The notes under the pieces: generated by a model
Database searches by the model: none
What the model saw: only the letters and a program-made list of their open reading frames with translations
Told to the model about the DNA's origin: nothing
Assembly (NCBI GenBank): GCA_900541795.1
Contig: UQLC01000018.1
Location: forward strand, 1 to 40,059
Length of the DNA: 40,059 nucleotides
Direction of reading: 5' to 3'
DNA from: an uncultured Collinsella sp.
GTDB taxonomy: Bacteria > Actinomycetota > Coriobacteriia > Coriobacteriales > Coriobacteriaceae
In this document: positions 30,326 through 37,187 of the stretch, one piece after another
Layout: the number at the start of each line of letters is the position of its first letter
Position numbering within the stretch: the first letter of the stretch is position 1
Translations under genes and position numbers: made by a program

Positions 30326-32032
30326 GTGGACGAGGAAGCAAGCATCATCCTGGGGGATGCCATCGCCTTTTGTCAGCGCGACGGCCAAGATGCGCGCCTC
30401 ATCAACATGTTGGGGCAATCGCGCGCCGTGAGCCTGACCGAGGACACCTTGACGATTGAGGCCCCCTCACGATTCGCTATCGCTCAGCTCAAAAAGCATC
30501 AGCCGACCATCGAGGCGTACCTGGAAGAGATCGCCTTTGCACCGATTGCGCTCGACATCGTGGCGCCACAGGGCTCCGCGGCAGATAACGCCGCGCCTGC
30601 GGCACCCGTCGTCCCCCCAGTGGCGCCAGCTGCCGCCGCGGTGCCAGCTCCCGAGCATCAAACCGGCGATGTTTCCCGTGAAACCATGCCCGCCGTCTCG
30701 ACGTCGGCAGCCCCCATGCCCGCTGCCACACACATGCCTATCGCGCACGACGCAACACCGGGCGAGGATTCGGGCATCGCAATCAAAAACACGCTTTCGG
30801 CCGACGATTTCCGCCGCATGATGAACCAGATGAAAGGCGGGGCGCCTGCAAAGAGTGCAAAACCAGCCTCCACATCGCCCATGAGCGTCCCCGCAGCTGT
30901 GGCACCGGTCGAGCAGAACACCGATGGCGCGCCGCTCGCGGCCAACTCAAAATTCACCTTCGAAAACTTTGTCTACGGCCCCGAAAACAGCCATGCCTAT
31001 CGCTCGGCCCTCAAGTTTGCCGCACTCGCGGACGAACGCGGCACATGCACTTCCCTGTTCATCTATGGCAAATCGGGGCTGGGCAAGACCCATCTGCTGC
31101 TCGCCATCAAAAACGAGCTCGCCGAAAAGTCGCCCGAGATCAAGGTGAAGTACGCCAACTCACAGGCATACCTCGATGACCTGATGACGGAGTTCGACCG
31201 CCAAAAGAAGAGCAACGCCCCCATCATGCAGGCATACCACGGCGTGGACGTGCTCATTATCGACGACATTCAAAACATCATCGGCAAGCGCGCGAGCGTG
31301 GACTACTTTTTCCAGCTCATGGACGAGTTTATCCGCAATAACAAAAAAGTCGTCATCGCAGCCGACCGCGCACCCAAAGACCTGAGCATGGACGAACGCC
31401 TGACCAGCCGCTTTAACGCCGGCATGCTCTGTTTAGTGGCAGAGCCCAGCTACGAGATGAAATACAAGATCTTGCAGCGCTACTACGAGAACACGATAGC
31501 CGCCGCACCCGAGGCGGGTGATGACTCGCTGTTGGCGGCCTACGGTGGCGATGGCGGGCATCTGACCGACGAGCACTTTAAGCACATGGCGGAGGTGTCG
31601 GGAACCAACATTCGCGAACTCGAAAGCTTTTGTGAACGCTGCGCAGGCGAGGCGGGAGACCGCGAACGTGAGGGCAGCGAGCTCAGCTTCGACGACATCG
31701 ACGCCATCGCAAGCCAATACTTCGATACGTCGGCCAAGAAGATCAACGTGCAGACGGTCCAGTCTGTCATCGAGGAGCAATACGGCGTGACGCACGAGGA
31801 GCTCATCGGCCCGCGCCGCAACGCCAACATTGCCAAAGCCCGCCACATCGCCATCTATCTGGCCATCGAGATGTGTGAGATGACGACTACGGCGGTGGGC
31901 GCGGAGTTTGGCAACCGCAACCATTCAACCGTCAGCACGAGCTATAAAAAGGTTCAGAAGATGATTCAGGAAGACCGTACCGTAACCGAGGATCTCAAAT
32001 CGCTACGAGATAAAATTACACTGCGTTCGTAG
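30326..32032 (+). CDS. dnaA: Chromosomal replication initiator protein DnaA
   Basis: DnaA-ATP binds and opens oriC and loads the helicase. The 568-residue protein is longer than usual (about 450) because domain II (about 85-205) is an extended Ala/Pro-rich linker. Domain I is at the N-terminus. The AAA+ core starts at FTFENFVYGPENSHAYRSA, with Walker A GKSGLGKT (248-255) and Walker B VLIIDDIQNI. Domain IV reads GPRRNANIAKARHIAIYLA and then GNRNHSTV (529-536), where almost all DnaA proteins have GGRDHTTV: Asp to Asn at 532 and Thr to Ser at 534. GTG start with GGAG 5 bases upstream. A parS-like site lies in the linker codons (30670-30685). Confidence 0.98.
   Translation: MDEEASIILGDAIAFCQRDGQDARLINMLGQSRAVSLTEDTLTIEAPSRFAIAQLKKHQPTIEAYLEEIAFAPIALDIVAPQGSAADNAAPAAPVVPPVAPAAAAVPAPEHQTGDVSRETMPAVSTSAAPMPAATHMPIAHDATPGEDSGIAIKNTLSADDFRRMMNQMKGGAPAKSAKPASTSPMSVPAAVAPVEQNTDGAPLAANSKFTFENFVYGPENSHAYRSALKFAALADERGTCTSLFIYGKSGLGKTHLLLAIKNELAEKSPEIKVKYANSQAYLDDLMTEFDRQKKSNAPIMQAYHGVDVLIIDDIQNIIGKRASVDYFFQLMDEFIRNNKKVVIAADRAPKDLSMDERLTSRFNAGMLCLVAEPSYEMKYKILQRYYENTIAAAPEAGDDSLLAAYGGDGGHLTDEHFKHMAEVSGTNIRELESFCERCAGEAGDREREGSELSFDDIDAIASQYFDTSAKKINVQTVQSVIEEQYGVTHEELIGPRRNANIAKARHIAIYLAIEMCEMTTTAVGAEFGNRNHSTVSTSYKKVQKMIQEDRTVTEDLKSLRDKITLRS
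30670..30685. promoter_or_regulatory. Imperfect parS-like site inside dnaA
   Basis: TGTTTCCCGTGAAACC differs from parS at two of 16 positions and is still largely palindromic. It lies in the codons of the DnaA domain II linker (DVSRET), a region free to vary. Confidence 0.5.
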
Positions 32033-32040
32033 GGAAATAG

Positions 32041-32252
32041 AGACACCTGTTGAAAACTTGTCGAAACGCCGGGCATAACGTGTCTAAAACTCACCCCAAG
32101 GCGACGAAAAGTTTTCCGCAGGTTTTGAACGTGGAAAACACGGTCGGTTGCGCACAGGATGCTGTCGATTCTCTTTTTGGGGTTGACCAGCGCTTTTGGG
32201 AGTAATCAACAGTTTCGTCAGTGCTATTACTATTATTAAGATATTTATATCT
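32041..32252. other. oriC: oriC right part: DnaA boxes and AT-rich unwinding region between dnaA and dnaN
   Basis: The 238-bp dnaA-dnaN gap contains a TTTTCAACA box on the minus strand (32048-32056, within AAGTTTTCAACAGG). It also has TTTTCCGCA (32112-32120, plus), TTTTCCACG (32130-32138, minus) and TAATCAACA (32203-32211, plus). The last is followed after 12 bases by a DnaA-trio array and then a very AT-rich stretch with the inverted repeat AGATAT-TT-ATATCT (32239-32252). In Bacillus the same order marks the basal unwinding system. I infer that replication opens here. Confidence 0.75.
32224..32238 (-). promoter_or_regulatory. DnaA-trio array (5 trinucleotides)
   Basis: The plus strand reads CTA TTA CTA TTA TTA, so the complementary strand is 3'-GAT-AAT-GAT-AAT-AAT-5', the pattern of DnaA-trios described in Bacillus, to which DnaA binds as single strand during opening. 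It follows the TAATCAACA box by 12 bases. Confidence 0.65.
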
Positions 32253-32270
32253 ATAGAAAGGTATTAAAAG

Positions 32271-33374
32271 ATGAAGTTCACCGTCAGCCAAAGCTCGCTC
32301 ACGCAAGCCATCGGCGTCGTTATGAAAGGCGTCGCTTCGGCATCCACCCTTCCCATCCTGTCGGGCGTGCTCGTTAAGGCGCAAGACGGCATCTTGGAAT
32401 TCCAGACCTCTAACTACACCATCTCGATCCGTCATCGCATCGCGGCGCATGTCGAAGAAGAGGGCGAGATGGTTATCCCCTGTAAGATGCTCTCCAATAT
32501 CACCAAGACCCTCCCCGATGCCCCGGTCACCTTTGAGCTGTCCGAGCGCCAAGTGCTGATCAGTTGCGAGAAGAGCTCTTTTAGGCTGAACACGCTCGAT
32601 GCCAATGACTTCCCCGAGTTTCCGGCCTATGCCATCGAGAGCGCCGTGGAGCTGCCGACCGATATCTTGTCCGAAATGGTCGGCCGCGTGTGGCGCGCCA
32701 CCTCGACCGACAAGGCCCGCCCCATCCTGGGCGGCGTGCACATGAAGGTCGAGAACAACACCGTGCGCCTGGTGGCGACCGATTCCTTCCGTTTGGCCGT
32801 GTGCGATACGCAGGTCGAGACCTCGACCCTCGAAGGCTCCTTTGAGCTCAACGTTCCGGCCGACGCCTTTAACGACGCGCTGAACATCATGGCCAGCCAG
32901 GCGACCATCATGATCGGGGCTACCGACACCCAAGTCGTCTTCGAGGCCGGCAACACTACCTACGTGTCGCGCCGCATCGAGGGCGTGTATCCCAACTACA
33001 AGCAGCTCATCCCCGATTCGTGCGTGACGAGCGTCAAGATCGACGTCGCCGCCTTTAACGCCGCCCTCAAGCGCGTAGCCGTTATCGCGAGCGCCAATCC
33101 CGCCGTCAAGTTCGAGATCGATGTCGAGAACGGGCAGATGGGCCTGTCTTCCATTTCCAATGACCAGGACCTTGCGCAGGAGACGATCGATGTCGAGGCC
33201 GAGGGCGAGTCGGGTACCATCGCCTTCAACTACCACTACATCTTCGGCTGCCTCAATGCCCTGTCCAAGGAGAAGGAGATCACGCTGGAGCTCAAGAGCT
33301 ACTCGCAGGCGGGCATCTTCAAGTCCTACGACAAGATCAACTATCTGTACCTGGTCATGCCGGTTCGCATCTAG
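32271..33374 (+). CDS. dnaN: DNA polymerase III subunit beta (sliding clamp)
   Basis: The 367-residue protein is the ring-forming processivity clamp. It has the usual start MKFTVSQSSLTQAIGVVMKG, ASTLPILSGVLV, the domain-II RPILGGVHM...VATDSFRLAV block and the typical end YLVMPVRI. Start ATG 32271 has AAAGG 9 bases upstream, directly behind the unwinding region. It is followed by recF after 9 bases. Confidence 0.98.
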   Translation: MKFTVSQSSLTQAIGVVMKGVASASTLPILSGVLVKAQDGILEFQTSNYTISIRHRIAAHVEEEGEMVIPCKMLSNITKTLPDAPVTFELSERQVLISCEKSSFRLNTLDANDFPEFPAYAIESAVELPTDILSEMVGRVWRATSTDKARPILGGVHMKVENNTVRLVATDSFRLAVCDTQVETSTLEGSFELNVPADAFNDALNIMASQATIMIGATDTQVVFEAGNTTYVSRRIEGVYPNYKQLIPDSCVTSVKIDVAAFNAALKRVAVIASANPAVKFEIDVENGQMGLSSISNDQDLAQETIDVEAEGESGTIAFNYHYIFGCLNALSKEKEITLELKSYSQAGIFKSYDKINYLYLVMPVRI

Positions 33375-33383
33375 CGCTGCGCC

Positions 33384-34490
33384 ATGACCATGTTCGCCCG
33401 CGATCTTTCCGTCGCGCACTACCGCAGCTTCGATAGCTATCGCCTTGCCCTGGACGAGGGCGTGACGATACTTGCGGGACCCAACGCGGCGGGAAAGACT
33501 AATCTCATAGAGGCGCTGCAGCTGCTGACGAGCGGCGCCTCGTTTAGGCATCCGACCGCAGCCGAGCTCGTCCATGACGGCGTGGGCTCGTGCAAGGTCG
33601 AGCTGAGGCTCGAGGGCGACGGCCGCGTGCTTGATATGGGATTGAGCGTGGAGGACGGTAAGCGCTCGTTTAGCCGCAACGGCAAGAGATGCTCTGTCGC
33701 CGGTGTGCGCGGGGCTCTGCCGAGCGTACTGTTTTGCCCCGACCATCTGGACATGGTTAAGAGAGGCGCCAGTGTGCGCCGCGCCGCCCTCGATGACTTT
33801 GGCATGCAACTGAGCGCACGCTATGCCGATCTTGCGAGCACCTATGGGCGCTGCGTGACCCAGCGTAACGCCCTGCTTAAGGAGACCTGGTGCTGCCGCG
33901 AGATGCTCGGCGCGTGGAACGATTCGATTGCCCGCGCGGGCTCGGCCCTGCTCGTGCACCGGTTGGCCCTACTCGACCGGCTGGCGGGCCATGTGCACAC
34001 TGCCTACGGTCAAGTGGCGTCCGGCGAGGCTGCCAGCGTGACCTATACGTCCACGCTGGGGGATTTGCCCCAGGTCGAGGATCGCGAAGAGCTGAAGGGC
34101 TGGGCGTACGAGCGCATGCTGGCTGCCCTTGATGAGCGCGCCGACGAGGAAATTCGCCGCGGCGTGACGTTGGTGGGACCGCATCGCGATGAGATTGAGT
34201 TTGCCGTGGCGGGCCGCTCCGCCCGTTCATTTGCCAGCCAAGGTCAGCAGCGAACGTTGGTTTTGGCCTGGAAGGTGGCGGAGGTGGCCGTGGCTCGCGA
34301 TGTCCTGGGCACCGCTCCGCTGCTGCTTTTGGATGACGTGATGAGCGAACTCGACGGCGAGCGCCGCGGTGCTTTTCTGCGGTTGATCGGCGATGATATC
34401 CAGACGGTCATAACCACGACCAACCTGGGGTATTTTACCGATGACCTGCTTGATCGAGCCAAGGTGGTGAGCATGGGTGAGACGTGCTAA
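33384..34490 (+). CDS. recF: DNA replication and repair protein RecF
   Basis: RecF loads RecA at gapped DNA with RecO/RecR. The 368-residue SMC-like ATPase has Walker A GPNAAGKT (32-39), the signature region SFASQGQQRTLVLAWKVAE and Walker B LLLLDDVMSELD, with the usual YRSFDSYRLAL start. The ATG at 33384 is chosen, with another ATG two codons later; neither has a clear ribosome-binding site, so coupling to dnaN is likely. Overlaps dciA by 14 bases. Confidence 0.97.
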   Translation: MTMFARDLSVAHYRSFDSYRLALDEGVTILAGPNAAGKTNLIEALQLLTSGASFRHPTAAELVHDGVGSCKVELRLEGDGRVLDMGLSVEDGKRSFSRNGKRCSVAGVRGALPSVLFCPDHLDMVKRGASVRRAALDDFGMQLSARYADLASTYGRCVTQRNALLKETWCCREMLGAWNDSIARAGSALLVHRLALLDRLAGHVHTAYGQVASGEAASVTYTSTLGDLPQVEDREELKGWAYERMLAALDERADEEIRRGVTLVGPHRDEIEFAVAGRSARSFASQGQQRTLVLAWKVAEVAVARDVLGTAPLLLLDDVMSELDGERRGAFLRLIGDDIQTVITTTNLGYFTDDLLDRAKVVSMGETC

Positions 34491-35040
34491 TTACGAGCGC
34501 GAGAGCGAAACGGTCGCCTTCAGTGGATTTTTGAACGCAGAGCGTCAGCGCATCCTGGCGGCTGCAACACCTGGGCGCCGCGCGCAGATGGAGGCTGCAG
34601 AGGAATCTCGTGCGGTCTATCGCGCGTGGAATGCGGTGTGCTCGGGCACGCGCGAGGGGCGGCATGTGACGGGTCTGCGCTACCTGCCCGAGTCCAATGA
34701 GCTGCTGGTATATCTCGATTCGCCCTCGTGGACGCAGGAAATGACGCTGTTGCGCGAGATCATCCGCGCGCGTATGGAGCGCGCCGGTGCGCATGTGGAC
34801 GGCCTGGTGTTCAAAACCACCGCGCCCGGTCACACGCCACCCGCCGCCAAGGAGCGCCTGCGCCCGGCGACGACCGAGCGCCCGCCGGCCCCGCACGCCG
34901 ACCTAAGTGAGGCCGAGCGCACCGAGATCGAGCGCCAAGCGGCACCCATCGAGGACCAAAAACTGCGCGAGGCCCTCGAGAACGCCATGAGAGCCAGTGC
35001 CGAGTGGGCCAAGGGCGTGCAAAGCAAAAAAGAGCCTTAA
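34477..35040 (+). CDS. dciA: DUF721 protein, probable helicase loader/operator DciA
   Basis: The 187-residue protein has the DUF721 core (about 40-110), including VYRAWNAVCSGTREGRHV and LRYLPESNELLVYLDSPSWTQEMTLLREII. It is followed by a charged Ala/Pro/Arg/Glu-rich tail. In bacteria without DnaC/DnaI, DUF721 proteins named DciA interact with DnaB and promote helicase loading. Position between recF and gyrB is typical of actinobacteria. The GTG start lies inside recF with AAGGTGG about 9 bases upstream. A terminator follows, separating it from gyrB. Confidence 0.85.
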   Translation: MRRANYERESETVAFSGFLNAERQRILAAATPGRRAQMEAAEESRAVYRAWNAVCSGTREGRHVTGLRYLPESNELLVYLDSPSWTQEMTLLREIIRARMERAGAHVDGLVFKTTAPGHTPPAAKERLRPATTERPPAPHADLSEAERTEIERQAAPIEDQKLREALENAMRASAEWAKGVQSKKEP

Positions 35041-35066
35041 ATCGCATCTGGTGGCCTTGTAGAGCC

Positions 35067-35096
35067 AAATACCCTCGTTCCCGAGGGTATTTTTTT
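35067..35096 (+). terminator. Terminator after dciA
   Basis: AAATACCCTCG/CGAGGGTATTT, an 11-bp stem with a 4-base loop, followed by further T. It lies about 50 bases before gyrB, so gyrB-gyrA should have its own promoter in the 50 bases that follow; none is obvious. Confidence 0.9.
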
Positions 35097-35145
35097 ACGA
35101 TAAACTAGTAAGGCTGTACACATTTTCTTGACTGAAGGAGGACGT

Positions 35146-37176
35146 GTGGCAAACGAAAACGATTACGATGGCGGCGAGATTAAGATTCTCGAAGGTCTCG
35201 AGGCCGTTCGTAAGCGCCCGGGCATGTATATCGGCTCGACGAGCGCCAGCGGTCTGCATCACCTGGTGTGGGAGATCGTTGACAACTCCGTCGACGAGGC
35301 CATGGCCGGTTTCTGCACCGAGATCCAGGTGACGGTCCACGCCGACAACTCCATCACGGTCGTCGACAACGGGCGCGGCATCCCCGTCGACGAGCACCCT
35401 GTTAAAAAGATCCCGACGCTCGAGGTCGTCATGACGATCTTGCACGCCGGCGGTAAGTTCGATAACTCGGCCTATAAGGTCTCGGGCGGCCTGCACGGCG
35501 TGGGCATCTCCGTCGTCAACGCACTGTCCAAGCGCGTGGTCGTTCAGGTTCGTCGCGATGGCAACACCTACGAGATGGAGTTCTCGCGCGGCAAGACCGT
35601 TAAGAAGATGGAGGTCGTGGGCACCTCGGATTCGACGGGCACCACCGTCACCTTCTGGCCCGACGACGAGATCTTCGAGACATGCATCTACGATTTCGAT
35701 ACGCTGCACAACCGTCTGCAGGAGACGGCGTTCCTCAATAAGAACCTCAAAATCGTGCTGACCGACGAGCGCGAGGCGACTCCCCATGTGGAGGAGTTTT
35801 GCTACGAGGGCGGCATCATCGACTTCGTCAAGTTCCTCAACGAGGGCAAGGACGTCCCCGAGGCCTTTAAGGAGCCCATCTACATCGAGGGCAAATCGGA
35901 CCCGGACGCGCCTGTGACCAAGATGGGCGAGGTTGAGGTTTCCCTGCAGTGGAATAGCGGTTACGGCGAGAACGTCATGTCGTTTGCCAACGACATCTAC
36001 ACCCCCGAGGGCGGCATGCACCTTGAGGGCTTCCGCACCGCGCTCACCCGTGTGATCAACGACTACGCGCGCAAACAGAACCTGCTCAAGGAAAAAGACG
36101 CCAACCTGACCGGCGACGATGTGCGCGAGGGCCTTTCGGCCGTTATCTCGGTCAAGCTGCCCGACCCGCAATTTGAGGGCCAGACCAAGGCCAAGCTCGG
36201 CAGCTCCTATATGCGCGCGCTGACGCTCAAGATCGTGACCGACGGCCTCGCCGATTACCTCGAGGAGCATCCCAAGCCCGCTCGCGAGATCGTCAAGAAG
36301 GCCCAGCAGGCATGCAAGGCCCGCAACGCCGCCCGCAAGGCGCGCGAAGCGACCCGTCGCAAGAGCCTGCTCGAGACGGCGTCCCTGCCCGGTAAGCTCG
36401 CCGACTGCTCGGTGCGCGATGCCGAGCTGACCGAGCTCTTCATCGTAGAGGGCGACTCGGCAGGCGGTTCAGCCAAGGACGGCCGTCGCCGAGACATCCA
36501 GGCGATTCTGCCCCTGCGCGGCAAGATTTTGAACGTCGAACGCGTTGGTGACCATCGCGCGTTCTCGAGTGACACCATCCAGTCATTGATTACCGCAATC
36601 GGCTGCGGCGTCACGACGAGTGCCGGCGACGGCGGCGACTTCGATATCACCAAGGCGCGCTACCACAAGATCATCATCATGACCGATGCAGACGTCGACG
36701 GTGCGCATATCCGCATCCTGCTGCTGACATTCTTCTACAAGTACATGCGTCCGCTGATCGATGCCGGCTACGTCTATGTTGCCTGCCCGCCCATCTTTGG
36801 CATTAAGGTGCGCAACAAGATCCACTACGTGTATCCCAACGGCCGCCAGCCCGAAGACGAGATCCTGCGCGATACCATTCAGAGCCTGGGTTTGAACCCC
36901 GACGATAACGACGAGGACGGCAAGGCCAAGGACGGCAAGATCACCAAAAAGCGCAAGGGCTATACCGTCCAGCGCTACAAGGGCCTGGGCGAGATGGACC
37001 CCAAGCAGCTTGCCTCGACGACGATGGACCCCAAGACCCGCATCCTGCAGCGTGTGTCGATCGAGGACGCCGTGGTGGCGGACCGCGCCGTGCGCGAGCT
37101 GATGGGTTCCGAGGTCGGCTATCGCCGCGAGTACATTGAAAAACACGCACATGATGCACGATTCCTTGATGCTTAA
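35146..37176 (+). CDS. gyrB: DNA gyrase subunit B
   Basis: GyrB is the ATPase and Toprim subunit of gyrase. The 676-residue protein has the GHKL site (VWEIVDNSVDEAMAG, VDNGRGIPVD, GGLHGVGISVVNALS), the transducer domain with Lys in the QTKAKLGSS loop, Toprim EGDSAGGSAK and metal-binding DADVDGAHI. The end YIEKHAHDARFLDA is typical. GTG 35146 has AAGGAGG 5 bases upstream and is preferred over an upstream TTG. A gyrA ribosome-binding site follows immediately, so the two are one operon. Confidence 0.98.
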   Translation: MANENDYDGGEIKILEGLEAVRKRPGMYIGSTSASGLHHLVWEIVDNSVDEAMAGFCTEIQVTVHADNSITVVDNGRGIPVDEHPVKKIPTLEVVMTILHAGGKFDNSAYKVSGGLHGVGISVVNALSKRVVVQVRRDGNTYEMEFSRGKTVKKMEVVGTSDSTGTTVTFWPDDEIFETCIYDFDTLHNRLQETAFLNKNLKIVLTDEREATPHVEEFCYEGGIIDFVKFLNEGKDVPEAFKEPIYIEGKSDPDAPVTKMGEVEVSLQWNSGYGENVMSFANDIYTPEGGMHLEGFRTALTRVINDYARKQNLLKEKDANLTGDDVREGLSAVISVKLPDPQFEGQTKAKLGSSYMRALTLKIVTDGLADYLEEHPKPAREIVKKAQQACKARNAARKAREATRRKSLLETASLPGKLADCSVRDAELTELFIVEGDSAGGSAKDGRRRDIQAILPLRGKILNVERVGDHRAFSSDTIQSLITAIGCGVTTSAGDGGDFDITKARYHKIIIMTDADVDGAHIRILLLTFFYKYMRPLIDAGYVYVACPPIFGIKVRNKIHYVYPNGRQPEDEILRDTIQSLGLNPDDNDEDGKAKDGKITKKRKGYTVQRYKGLGEMDPKQLASTTMDPKTRILQRVSIEDAVVADRAVRELMGSEVGYRREYIEKHAHDARFLDA

Positions 37177-37187
37177 GAGGAGGTAAC

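Noticed and set aside
32091..33959. 622-codon open frame on the minus strand, opposite dnaN and recF
   Set aside because: Overlaps two certain genes and the origin; no domain or ribosome-binding site.
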